Of a stretch of DNA of 64,000 nucleotides, positions 27,801-35,010 are shown piece by piece. The translations under genes were made by a program, and so were the position numbers. Position 1 is the first letter of the stretch, and each line of letters opens with the position of its first letter. The DNA lies in the NCBI GenBank assembly GCA_002344135.1, contig DDTO01000002.1, positions 670,794-734,793 of the forward strand, written 5' to 3'. The stretch is from Chthonomonas sp. UBA2362. GTDB lineage: Bacteria > Armatimonadota > Fimbriimonadia > Fimbriimonadales > Fimbriimonadaceae. Under the pieces are notes generated by a model. It did no database searches. It saw nothing but the letters and a program-made list of their open reading frames with translations, and had not been told where the DNA came from.

Positions 27801-28403
27801 GATCATCGCGACGAACCAGCGGCCGCTCGTCCGGTCGTAGCGGACGAAGGGATCGGTGGTGGTCGACGAGCGGACGCTTGCGAAGAACGAGTCGGTGGTC
27901 ACGTTGAGTGGACCGATGACGCCGCTCTTGTCGTACACGCGAATGCGCCCGTTGACGATCACGACGATCTGTGTCGGGCCCACGTCGCCCATGGAATCGG
28001 GTGGGACAAATCCTGGGGTGTCGCCGATTCCAGGACCCGCGAAGTTGGCGCCGATGGGCTGCGGGTTGAGGACGCCGTAGTCGCCGCGGCCCCGAAGGGC
28101 ACCCGCGGCGGGCGGCCATTGACCGCCAGGAAGGGCCTCCGGGTTGGGTCTGACCCACTTGCGATCGATCTCGTGCTCTGGTCCCATGTAGCGGAATCGG
28201 CCGAGGAACGGATTCGGATTCGCCAATTCACGGTCCATTATCTGCTCGACCGTCTCGGTGATCCCCCTCTCGCCAACCCAAGGCTGGCCGATCGTGGGAG
28301 CGTCGGGCTGGCACTGCTGTGCGGACGAGACTTCGGCCATACCGAGCAGAGCGATTCCGGCCAAGAGGGAGACAATCTTTCGAGTAAGAGAAGGATTCAC
28401 CAT
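24873..28403 (-). CDS. Large exported IPT/TIG-repeat protein with dockerin-like end
   Basis: 1176-aa protein starting at ATG 28403 (AAGGTG 4 nt upstream). A signal peptide (about 1-28) leads to a ~530-residue N-terminal domain that looks beta-rich (propeller-like). Next come one divergent IPT/TIG Ig-like domain and four near-identical 90-residue IPT repeats (each with AGGSAFTLTVNGTNF, WNGSNRTTTF, PGGGTSGGQTF), a further Ig/CarboxypepD-like domain, and a C-terminal pair of EF-hand-like loops (DCDNDNEVAVGDFAIL, DLNGDGDVDIGDFAIL) typical of type I dockerin modules. It is probably surface-displayed or secreted and adhesive. No cohesin or sorting signal is in the window. Confidence 0.85.
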   Translation of the reverse strand: MVNPSLTRKIVSLLAGIALLGMAEVSSAQQCQPDAPTIGQPWVGERGITETVEQIMDRELANPNPFLGRFRYMGPEHEIDRKWVRPNPEALPGGQWPPAAGALRGRGDYGVLNPQPIGANFAGPGIGDTPGFVPPDSMGDVGPTQIVVIVNGRIRVYDKSGVIGPLNVTTDSFFASVRSSTTTDPFVRYDRTSGRWFVAMIDVSTPNRVLLAVSSGSTITGAASFTFFQFRHDLVGTTPNSDTGGFCDYISMGVDANAVYLGGNIFNAAGTAFIGTTGFVVRKSSVTGGGPIVVTAFRQMAAGGGAGPFAPRGVDQTDPAATEGYFIGVDNSVFSRLTIRRISTPGGTPTISANINVNVPTTVFPQNTPCLGSTSPLAGLDDRLFQARIFRNRLTGVATLWTAHNIEVDSAGNGNASGNRNGSRWYQLQNMTGTPSLLQSGTLFDSAATNPNNFWIPSVAMNGQGHMALSSSVAGAARRAEIATAGRLSSDTLGTIQAPTTVQTSATNYNIGLQNGSYRWGDYSGSGVDPMDDMTIWSFQEYCDAANSWRVRVFSLRAPPPATVSTLNPNSLAQGATSNIIVTGTSVSGSGWFDTEPGLNRLTAAFSGSGVTVNSVTFTNPTSITLNVTIAGGATTGTRNLTITNPDGQNLTANNVLTITAGGSNPLPTLTSISPTSAIAGGSAFTLNLTGTNFISGSIVRWNGSDRTTTFLSSTSLQASITAADIANAGSASVTVFNPAPGGGTSGGQTFTINNPVPTTTSISPNPVTAGGSAFTLTVNGTNFNTQSVVRFNGSNRTTTFVSATQLQAAITAADIATAGTASITVFNPTPGGGTSGGQTLTINNPSPTTTSISPTSATAGGSAFTLTVNGTNFNSQSVVRWNGSNRTTTFLSVTQLQASITAADIASAGTASVTVFNPTPGGGTSNGQTFTINNPAPNPTTLVPSSAISAGPGFTLTVNGTGFVATSQVTWNGSNRTTTFISATQLQATIPASDIAVAGSALVRVVNPSPGGGTSGPLTFTINPTVVSGSVVLGDWVASPTIVPVTIEIRNVGSTTPIISQTVSLNGAGNFSFNVNLAPGTYDVTAKASHWLRKKRGSQSSVGGALSGQNFTLSNGDCDNDNEVAVGDFAILSAAFGTSVGDPGYSAAADLNGDGDVDIGDFAILSANFGLIGDD
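25330..26403 (-). repeat. Four 270-bp in-frame repeats (IPT domains)
   Basis: Within the IPT protein gene, four consecutive 270-nt units encode 90-aa IPT domains. The three nearest the 5' end are most alike and share long stretches (the FNPTPGGGTSGGQT and TAADIA segments). The fourth is more diverged. Such repeats can change copy number by recombination. Confidence 0.85.
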
Positions 28404-28512
28404 AAGGCACCTTGGCTCCGCCAAATGACAAAGAGCCACTTTCAGTATAGTACGGATTCTGCGGGAGGCGGCAAAGTTCGGGCCGAAGTCAAGCAATCAA
28501 CGCAATTGCAGG

Positions 28513-28532
28513 CACGCCTACCTGCAGGCGTG
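28513..28532 (+). promoter_or_regulatory. Small hairpin just ahead of the ispE ribosome-binding site
   Basis: CACGCCT-ACCTGC-AGGCGTG forms a perfect 7-bp stem ending directly before GGGAGAA and the GTG start of ispE. It could tune initiation, but no riboswitch class is recognised. Confidence 0.3.
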
Positions 28533-28546
28533 GGAGAATATCGCTC

Positions 28547-29392
28547 GTGACCGTTCGCACCGTTTGCCCGGCTAAGATCAACCTCTCTTTGGTGGTTCTG
28601 CCTCCCGATGCGACGGGCCTCCACCCACTGCGGACGACCTTCCTAACGATCGGCTTGTGCGACGAGCTTGCGGTGACTCGCCTCGAAGACCCGCTCGCAC
28701 GGTCGTCGATCCATGTTCAGTTCGACGGCATCCCCCACTTCGACTGGCCAGAGGACAACACCCTTGCCAAGACGCTACGCTTGGTTGCCGAGATGCTCGC
28801 CATCCCTCCGCTGCGGATAGAACTCGTCAAGCGAATTCCGACCGAATCGGGACTCGGCGGTGGCTCTTCGAACGCGGCTGGTCTCCTTCGCGTGCTCGGC
28901 CGCTTTCTGGCGGTGCCCCTCACGCCGGATCAGCGGGTAGACCTCGCGGCCTCGGTGGGTTGGGATGTGCCGTTTTTCATGACCGGCGGCCATGCTCATG
29001 CCGAAGGCTACGGCGAGCGGCTTCGCGGTCTCGACGATCCACAAGAGAAGTGGTTCGCCCTCGCCATGCCGCGGGCGTCGGTCTCATCGGCGGCTGCCTA
29101 CGCGCGCCTCGACGAAGTCGACTTCGAGCGAGCCGTTGGATACCCAACCGGACACAACGATTTCGAGAGGGTTTCGCCGCCCGAATCGCTCGATTTGATC
29201 GGTAGACTCAGGTCCTTGGGCGCAAATCCGGCGATGCTGTCGGGATCGGGTTCGGCGGTGTTCGGGAGATTCGACCGTCGCGAAGATGCCGAGCGGGCCG
29301 CTCGAGCACTGGCCGAAGCGGGAACACCCTGGACCGCGGTAGCTCCCAGCCTCGCCAGATCATCGAGCCTTGCCGTATGGGTCGAGGCGTAG
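28547..29392 (+). CDS. ispE: 4-diphosphocytidyl-2-C-methyl-D-erythritol kinase
   Basis: GHMP kinase of the MEP isoprenoid pathway: phosphorylates CDP-methylerythritol at the 2-position. 281 aa, normal length. The N-terminal PAKINLSLVVL carries the conserved Lys; the ATP loop PTESGLGGGSSNAAGL is at about residue 100; GWDVPFF (about 143) contains the catalytic Asp; the third GHMP motif is SGSGSAVFG. It starts at GTG 28547 after GGGAGAA. It is the first gene of a tight cluster running to 33.2 kb, divergent from the IPT protein. Confidence 0.95.
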   Translation: MTVRTVCPAKINLSLVVLPPDATGLHPLRTTFLTIGLCDELAVTRLEDPLARSSIHVQFDGIPHFDWPEDNTLAKTLRLVAEMLAIPPLRIELVKRIPTESGLGGGSSNAAGLLRVLGRFLAVPLTPDQRVDLAASVGWDVPFFMTGGHAHAEGYGERLRGLDDPQEKWFALAMPRASVSSAAAYARLDEVDFERAVGYPTGHNDFERVSPPESLDLIGRLRSLGANPAMLSGSGSAVFGRFDRREDAERAARALAEAGTPWTAVAPSLARSSSLAVWVEA

Positions 29393-30117
29393 CCTTGGAC
29401 GTCGTTGTTCTGGCAGGCGGTCGCTGTCCAGAAGACCTTCTCGAAGCGACCGGCGTCGAGTTTCGGGCCGGACTCCCGGTCCGCGGGCGACCGATGGTTG
29501 CCTGGGTGATCGAAGCCGTCTCCCATCTCGGCAAGGTGATCGTAGTGGGCGCACCGCCCGGACTTTCGCCGCACCAACTCGAGGCGGGGGCCACCTTCAT
29601 CGAGAGCCTCGGCCGAGGTATCCAGGCGGTGACCAGCGACTCGTTCCTCCTCGTCACAGGCGACCTGCCATTCCTGACGCGAGCCGCGGTCGATGACTTC
29701 ATCTTGCGCTGTGATCCTGCAGCGATGCTCAGTTTCCCGGTGATCGACGTCCGGGAGTCTGAACGCGCCTTTCCGGGGATGAAGCGCACGTCGGTCAAAA
29801 CCCGTGAGGGACGTTTCACCGGCGGCAACATCGCCCTAATCCAGACCGAGCAAATGCGGGCAGCCCTCCCGGTCATGGAGCGAGCCTATGCGAATCGCAA
29901 GAAGCCCCTTCGGCTCGCCGCGATCGTGGGTATCGGCACCCTCTTTGGGGTCGCCATCGGCCAGGTCGTGCCGCGGCTTCTGACCTTGGCCCGCCTCGAA
30001 CGAGCGGTCGGTCGGTGTTTGGGGTACCCGGTCCGCGCGATTCCGACCCCATTTCCCGAAATCGGCGCCGACATCGACAATCTGGAACAGTACCGGTCGA
30101 TTCCTCGGGAACCCTGA
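29377..30117 (+). CDS. MobA-like nucleotidyltransferase (atypical)
   Basis: 246-aa NTP-transferase fold overlapping the ispE end by 16 nt. The N-terminal VVVLAGG is right for the family, but the usual G-x-x-R-M-G...K signature is replaced by RCPEDLLEATG. The metal-site motif LLVTGDLPFL (about 90) and the C-terminal ADIDNLEQY, like the DxD/DVDTPED end of MobA/IspD/GlmU relatives, are present. A hydrophobic stretch (about 183-205) is unusual for a soluble transferase. Activation of a sugar or cofactor head group is plausible; the substrate is unknown. It is not IspD (see rejected items). Confidence 0.75.
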   Translation: MGRGVALDVVVLAGGRCPEDLLEATGVEFRAGLPVRGRPMVAWVIEAVSHLGKVIVVGAPPGLSPHQLEAGATFIESLGRGIQAVTSDSFLLVTGDLPFLTRAAVDDFILRCDPAAMLSFPVIDVRESERAFPGMKRTSVKTREGRFTGGNIALIQTEQMRAALPVMERAYANRKKPLRLAAIVGIGTLFGVAIGQVVPRLLTLARLERAVGRCLGYPVRAIPTPFPEIGADIDNLEQYRSIPREP

Positions 30118-30148
30118 GGAATCCCCGTAACGTTACCGATAGTAGGAC

Positions 30149-30394
30149 ATGCCCCAGCCGACGACGCTTCAACGACGAATCGATCTCAAACGCACCGAGG
30201 GATATCTTTTGAGCCTGGCGGGAGTGCGCGACGCTTCAGTGTGGCTCACCGACGGCGAACTGCACGCCTACGTCGAAGTCGAGGACGGTGCCCTTTCCGA
30301 AGGGCAAATTCGAAGGCACTGCCGCGAAGACCTCGGCCCGCAGTACACGCCGACCGCGATGACCCTCGCATCCAACCGACCGATGGCCGCCTAG
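30149..30394 (+). CDS. Stand-alone AMP-binding-enzyme C-subdomain-like protein
   Basis: 81-aa protein resembling the small C-terminal lid of acyl/aryl-CoA synthetases and NRPS adenylation domains: an EGYLLSLAGVRDASVWLTDGELHAYVEVE strand-helix pattern followed by LSEGQIRRHCREDLGPQYTPT. It stops before the catalytic-lysine segment (PxTxxGKxxR) and there is no large adenylating subdomain nearby. It could serve an adenylating enzyme in trans, or have become a binding protein. It lies between the nucleotidyltransferase and fabZ. Confidence 0.6.
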   Translation: MPQPTTLQRRIDLKRTEGYLLSLAGVRDASVWLTDGELHAYVEVEDGALSEGQIRRHCREDLGPQYTPTAMTLASNRPMAA

Positions 30395-30428
30395 AGCACG
30401 AGATCGGTCCTGCGGGTATACACGGCCC

Positions 30429-30890
30429 GTGGCCACCGATACACCCGCCGCTCAGTCGATGGACATTCGGGAGATCATGCGGTACCTACCGCATCGGTTT
30501 CCCATGCTCCTTGTCGACCGCATCATAGAGGTCGTGCCGGGAGTCCGCTGTCGCGGGCTCAAGTGCGTCACGATGAACGAGGCATTCTTCGATGGCCACT
30601 ACCCGGGAATGCCGATCATGCCGGGAGTGCTCATCGTCGAGGCGATGGCGCAGGCAGGCGCCGTCATTCTGCTGACCAGTCCCGAGTACGCTGGCAGTGT
30701 GCCCGTCATCGGCGCGATCGACGATGTCAAGTTCAAGAGACCCATCGTCCCTGGCGATACGCTCATCTCAGACGTCGAACTCTTATGGATACGATCCGGC
30801 GTAGGCCGAATCAAAGCCGTCGCTACCGTCGAGGGCCAAGTGGCGGCGAGCATGGAGCTCACTTTCAAAATGATCCCAAGGGCAGACTAG
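30429..30890 (+). CDS. fabZ: (3R)-hydroxyacyl-ACP dehydratase
   Basis: Hot-dog-fold dehydratase of fatty acid synthesis; in diderms fabZ is often beside lpxA because both use (R)-3-hydroxyacyl-ACP. 153 aa. Catalytic H22 (YLPHRFPMLLVD) and E71 (PGVLIVEAMAQ) are present. GTG 30429 is taken as start; an ATG at 30459 would give a 143-aa protein, still intact. Neither has a strong ribosome-binding site. lpxA begins 2 nt after its stop. Confidence 0.95.
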   Translation: MATDTPAAQSMDIREIMRYLPHRFPMLLVDRIIEVVPGVRCRGLKCVTMNEAFFDGHYPGMPIMPGVLIVEAMAQAGAVILLTSPEYAGSVPVIGAIDDVKFKRPIVPGDTLISDVELLWIRSGVGRIKAVATVEGQVAASMELTFKMIPRAD

Positions 30891-30892
30891 CC

Positions 30893-31681
30893 TTGGCGCG
30901 AATCCACTCGAGCGCGATCGTCGATCCTGCGGCCGAACTGGCCGAAGACGTGGTCGTCGGTCCGTTCTGCTATGTTGAGGCCGGCGTTCGCATCGGCCCG
31001 GGCACCGTCCTCGATTCCCACGTCACCGTAAAGAGCAACACCACTATCGGCGCAAGGAACGTTGTCGCTCAGGGCGCGGTGCTTGGCGGCGACCCCCAGG
31101 ACCGAAAATACGGGAACGAGCCCACCTACCTCGTTATTGGCGACGACAACGTGATCCGCGAGTACGTGACCATCCACCGGGCAACAGGCGCCGAGAAGGT
31201 GACGTCGGTCGGGAACCGCTGCTACTTCATGGCCTTCGTTCATCTCGGGCACAACGTCACCGTCCACGACGACGTGACGATCGCCAACGGTGTGGGCGTG
31301 TCCGGTCACGTGACGATCGAGGAACGCGCCAACATCAGTGGGATGACCGGAATTCACCAATGGGTGAGGATCGGAAAGGTCGCGATGGTGGGTGGGATGA
31401 GCCGCATCGTGCGCGATGTGCCACCCTACATGATCGTCTCGGGAGAAGATCAGAAGGTTCACGACATCAACGCCGTCGGCTTGCGGAGAATCGGGGTCAC
31501 CCAAGAATCGCGCACCGCGCTGCACAAGGCGGGAAAGCTGCTCTTCAACTCCAGTCTCGGCCTAAGCCACGCCATCCAAATCGTTCGCCGCGAGGTGAAG
31601 CAGACCGAAGAGGTCGGGTACCTCCTCGCCTTCGTCGAGCGCCTCTTCAAGGGCAAGAATCTCCGCGGTGACCAACCTTGA
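30893..31681 (+). CDS. lpxA: UDP-GlcNAc 3-O-acyltransferase
   Basis: First committed step of lipid A synthesis: transfers 3-hydroxyacyl from ACP to UDP-GlcNAc. 262 aa, the canonical length, with left-handed beta-helix hexapeptides (IGPGTVLDSHVTVKSNT...). Catalytic H120 lies in VHLGHNV; GMTGIHQWVRIG and the C-terminal helical bundle match LpxA. The start is TTG 30893, with AAGGG upstream; the longer ORF reads through fabZ in another frame. Its presence shows an LPS-type outer membrane. Confidence 0.95.
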   Translation: MARIHSSAIVDPAAELAEDVVVGPFCYVEAGVRIGPGTVLDSHVTVKSNTTIGARNVVAQGAVLGGDPQDRKYGNEPTYLVIGDDNVIREYVTIHRATGAEKVTSVGNRCYFMAFVHLGHNVTVHDDVTIANGVGVSGHVTIEERANISGMTGIHQWVRIGKVAMVGGMSRIVRDVPPYMIVSGEDQKVHDINAVGLRRIGVTQESRTALHKAGKLLFNSSLGLSHAIQIVRREVKQTEEVGYLLAFVERLFKGKNLRGDQP

Positions 31682-33206
31682 AACCGATATCCTGATCGTC
31701 GGCGGCGGTCTCGGCGGCTGTGCCGCTGCCCTTGCGGCGGCCGAGATGGGGCAGCGCGTCGTCATGACTGAGCAGTGGCCCGAAATCGGCGGCCAACTGG
31801 TGACCCAAGCCGTACCGCCGGACGAGCATCCTTGGATCGAGCGATTTGGCTGCACCCGGCGATATAGACTGCTCCGGAACCTCGTTCGGGAGGGCTTTCG
31901 CCATCGACACGGCCTGAGCGGAGCAGCACGGCAGGACCCGCTGCTGAACCCCGGGAACGGATGGGTTTCTCGGCTGTGCGCCGAGCCGAACCTCTGGCTA
32001 CAGGCCCTAAACCAGATGCTCAAGAATCCGCCCGGCGAGGGATTGTTGCGCATCGGCAAACCCTGGCGTCCGATCCGCGCTGAGGTGAGCGCACTTGGGC
32101 GGATCGAGGAGGTATGGCTCGAGAACGCTCAGCTTCTCGAACCAATCCGAGTTCAAGCGCGAATCGTGCTCGACGCGACGGAAACCGGTGAGCTTCTCGT
32201 TCTTGCCCAAGTCCCCTGTCGGCTCGGATCGGATGCGCGTGCCGAATTCGGCGAGGCTCACGCCCCCGAGAACGCGAATCGCGAAGATCAGCAGGGGTTC
32301 ACCTGGGTCCAAGCCCTCGGGTGGGATCCTGAGGGAGATCACACAATCGAGAAGCCGGATCGCTACGACTACTGGCGCAAGCACTCACCGTCCGGATGGC
32401 CGGGTCCCCAGCTTAGCCTCGTTTACCCGCATGTCCGCACCGGCGAGCCGACCCGCCTAGAGGTCATGGGCGAAGGTGGGCTCTTCGCCTATCGTCGAGT
32501 GCTCGACGCGGCTCACTTCGCGAAATCGGAAGAAGTCGAGCCGGTCACTCTGGTGAACTGGCCTCAGAACGACTACTTTGAGCGCGTTCTCCTCGATCGG
32601 GGCGACCTGGGGCCGGCAGCCCAGAGGGAGGGGCAATCGCTCACCCTGAGCCTCCTCTATTGGATGCAGACCGAGCTGGGCCTGACCGGCCTGCGCCCAC
32701 GCCCCGACGTTACGGGTGAAAGCCTCGGGCTTGCCGCCGCGCCCTACATACGCGAGCCCCGCCGTATGGTCGGGTTCGAGACTCTGACCGAATGCGAGGT
32801 CGGCGCCGATATGAACCCGGGCAGATCGAAGTCTGCCGAGCGCGCAGACTCCGTTGGAATCGGCGCGTACCGGATCGATCTCCACCAGAGCCCGGTCGCC
32901 CCCACCTTGGACATCTCTGCGCTTCCGTATCAAATCCCCGTCAGCTGCCTTCTTTCGCCCTCGTGCCCGAACTTGATCGCTGCCGGGAAGTGCCTGAGCG
33001 TTTCCCATATCGCGAACGGATGTACCCGCCTGCACCCGGTGGAGTGGAACGTCGGAGAGTCCGCGGGAGTTCTCGCCGCCCTCAGCCTTGCAAGTGGGCG
33101 CGAGCCAAGGGACTTCCTGCTCGGTCCACTGTTGCAGGACCTCCAGAGCGTCCTTGCCGACCAGGGAATCGAACTCGCCTGGTCCGACGAGGTGCACCCC
33201 CTATAG
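31668..33206 (+). CDS. FAD-dependent oxidoreductase (FAD_oxidored type)
   Basis: 512-aa flavoprotein with a Rossmann GxGxxG near the N-terminus (VGGGLGGCAAALAAAEMG) followed by EQWPEIGGQLVTQAVPPDE, the signature of the FAD_oxidored group that includes secreted and cytosolic sugar/xanthan-lyase-associated dehydrogenases. The C-terminus has SCLLSPSCPNLIAAGKCLSVSHIANGCTRLHP, the FAD-binding end. It begins at GTG 31668, overlapping lpxA by 14 nt, so it is in the same operon. No signal peptide. The substrate is unknown. Its end overlaps the convergent metallohydrolase gene by 6 nt. Confidence 0.85.
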   Translation: MTNLETDILIVGGGLGGCAAALAAAEMGQRVVMTEQWPEIGGQLVTQAVPPDEHPWIERFGCTRRYRLLRNLVREGFRHRHGLSGAARQDPLLNPGNGWVSRLCAEPNLWLQALNQMLKNPPGEGLLRIGKPWRPIRAEVSALGRIEEVWLENAQLLEPIRVQARIVLDATETGELLVLAQVPCRLGSDARAEFGEAHAPENANREDQQGFTWVQALGWDPEGDHTIEKPDRYDYWRKHSPSGWPGPQLSLVYPHVRTGEPTRLEVMGEGGLFAYRRVLDAAHFAKSEEVEPVTLVNWPQNDYFERVLLDRGDLGPAAQREGQSLTLSLLYWMQTELGLTGLRPRPDVTGESLGLAAAPYIREPRRMVGFETLTECEVGADMNPGRSKSAERADSVGIGAYRIDLHQSPVAPTLDISALPYQIPVSCLLSPSCPNLIAAGKCLSVSHIANGCTRLHPVEWNVGESAGVLAALSLASGREPRDFLLGPLLQDLQSVLADQGIELAWSDEVHPL

Positions 33207-34583
33207 ATCGAATGAGTCCCCCTGAGCCGGGATCACGCACTCCCAGCCGAACCGCTCGACGATCTTCTGTCGGAGCGACTCCTGTGCGGGCGGTTCCCCA
33301 TGCACCAGAAAGGTCTTCCGAGGAGGCTGGGTGAAGTGGCTCAGCCAGTCGAGCATCTCGGAGTAATCGGCGTGGGCTGATAGTGACTGAATCTTCTCGA
33401 TGCGAGCCCGAACCGGAAGACTCTGGCCGTGGATCTCGACCTCTTCCGAACCATTGACGATTTCTCGGCCAAGAGTGCCTTCCGCTTGAAACCCAGTGAA
33501 GAGCACAACCGTTGCCGGATTATCTATCCGATTCTTCAAATGGTGAACGATCCTTCCACCCGTCGCCATGCCGCTGCCCGCGATGATCACCATCGGCCCT
33601 TTTCGGCTGTTCAGCGCCTTGGACTGATTCGAGTCGCGAATAAACTCGAGATGATCCGGGCAGAGGGGGTCTTCGCCTTCGGCGATTCTCAGCTTCATGT
33701 CCGAGTCCTGTTCCTGCTTCATCGCGCGATAAACTTCGGTCGTGCTCACCGCCATCGGGCTGTCGATGAAGATCGGGATTCGCGGTAAGCGCCCTTCGTT
33801 CTGCAGCTGCGAGATCGTGTAGAGGAGTTCTTGGGTCCGACCGATCGAGAAACTCGGAACGAGCACGACTTCGCCTTCTTCCCAAGCGCGATGAAGAATA
33901 CGCTCCAAAATCGCCGCAGGGCTGTCGACCGGGTGCAGCCGATCGCCATAGGTGCTCTCGATGACGAGGTACTCCGCGAAATCCACGATCGTCGGGTCTA
34001 CGATGATGGGAGTTCCGAAACGACCCAGATCGCCCGACATCAGGATTCGCTCACCATTCGGAAAGTACATCTCGACGAACGCCGACCCGAGAATATGCCC
34101 TGCGGGAAGGAATCGCCAGCGATAGCCGCCGCTAATCTCCTGCCACTGGTGATAACCGACCGGCTCCATCTGCTTGAGGACGGCATAGGCGTCCTTCTCC
34201 GTGTAGAGGGGAAGCGCAGGCTGATGCCGGCTCAACCCCTTGCGGTTTAGGTAGCGGGCGTCTTCCTCCTGAATGCGGCCGCTGTCGGGAAGGCTGATAC
34301 GGCTGAGGGCGATCGTCGCCGCAGTAGCGTAGATCGGTCCCCCATACCCGTCATGGGCCAATCGAGGTAGGTATCCGATGTGATCCATATGCGCATGGGT
34401 GACGATGATCTCGTCGATAGAGTCCGGCTCGATAGCGAAGGGGAGCCAGTTTCGCTCCCGTAGTTCACGCCTGCCTTGGAAGAGGCCGCAGTCGATGAGG
34501 ACTCGGCGTTTGCCCAACTGCAAGAGGTGCTTTGAACCGGTGACCGTCTGGGCGGCGCCGAGGATCGTGATGCTCTGGCTCAT
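33201..34583 (-). CDS. Beta-CASP metallo-beta-lactamase-fold ribonuclease-like protein
   Basis: 460-aa MBL-fold protein with the beta-CASP insertion (YSH1/CPSF73-like, distinct from RNase J). Zn ligands are THAHMDHIG (about 60-70), GHILGSA (about 160), GDLGRFG and the C-terminal HGEPPA. The beta-CASP motif region contains PSFSIGRTQELLYTI and VIIAGSGMATGGRIVHHL. Family members cut RNA, but many bacterial ones are not characterised. It diverges from folB with 25 nt between start codons. Confidence 0.88.
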   Translation of the reverse strand: MSQSITILGAAQTVTGSKHLLQLGKRRVLIDCGLFQGRRELRERNWLPFAIEPDSIDEIIVTHAHMDHIGYLPRLAHDGYGGPIYATAATIALSRISLPDSGRIQEEDARYLNRKGLSRHQPALPLYTEKDAYAVLKQMEPVGYHQWQEISGGYRWRFLPAGHILGSAFVEMYFPNGERILMSGDLGRFGTPIIVDPTIVDFAEYLVIESTYGDRLHPVDSPAAILERILHRAWEEGEVVLVPSFSIGRTQELLYTISQLQNEGRLPRIPIFIDSPMAVSTTEVYRAMKQEQDSDMKLRIAEGEDPLCPDHLEFIRDSNQSKALNSRKGPMVIIAGSGMATGGRIVHHLKNRIDNPATVVLFTGFQAEGTLGREIVNGSEEVEIHGQSLPVRARIEKIQSLSAHADYSEMLDWLSHFTQPPRKTFLVHGEPPAQESLRQKIVERFGWECVIPAQGDSFDL

Positions 34584-34608
34584 TCGCGGCTAGTATGGTG
34601 CATCGCGT

Positions 34609-34986
34609 ATGCTAAGCCCCGTGTACAGGGTCTTTCTTCGCGGGCTCGAATTCTACGCCTACCACGGGGTTCCCGAGGCGGAACGGGCCGTCGGACATCG
34701 GTACTCCGTCGACCTCGAGGTGACCCTGGCCGGGCGAGCGATCGAGACCGACGCGATCGATGACACCGTGGACTACGCTCGTTTGGGTGAACTGGCCATC
34801 GAGGTCGCCAGCGCGGCGGTCTACCGCACGGTGGAGCGGCTCGCCGCCGCGATCTGCGAAGCCATCCTGGCCGACTTCCCCCTGGTTCGGCGCGTCCAGG
34901 CGACCGTCGTCAAGCGGCTGCCTCCGGCGAACCTCATCGCCGAGTGCGCTGGCGTCGCGGTGAGTCGGGAACGACCCGGCGAGTGA
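34609..34986 (+). CDS. folB: Dihydroneopterin aldolase
   Basis: 125-aa T-fold enzyme of folate synthesis, converting dihydroneopterin to 6-hydroxymethyl-dihydropterin plus glycolaldehyde. Family features: LRGLEFYAYHGVPEAERAVGHRYSVDLEV at the N-terminus (with the conserved Tyr and Glu), TVDYARLGELAIEVA and TVERLAAAICEAIL. The C-terminus has VVKRLPPAN in place of the common KP. Other folate genes are absent. The E2 gene begins 24 nt downstream. Confidence 0.93.
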   Translation: MLSPVYRVFLRGLEFYAYHGVPEAERAVGHRYSVDLEVTLAGRAIETDAIDDTVDYARLGELAIEVASAAVYRTVERLAAAICEAILADFPLVRRVQATVVKRLPPANLIAECAGVAVSRERPGE

Positions 34987-35010
34987 GCCAAAAGGTATCC
35001 TGACGGGCGC

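Noticed and set aside
28513..28532. Riboswitch upstream of ispE
   Set aside because: Only a simple 7-bp hairpin is seen; no aptamer consensus could be matched, so it is listed as a minor hairpin.
29377..30117. IspD (the enzyme before IspE in the MEP pathway)
   Set aside because: Tempting from the operon, but the IspD signatures (AAGxGxRM, KQF, KPVLxxVL, and the later DxxRP) are missing. Kept as an atypical MobA-like transferase.
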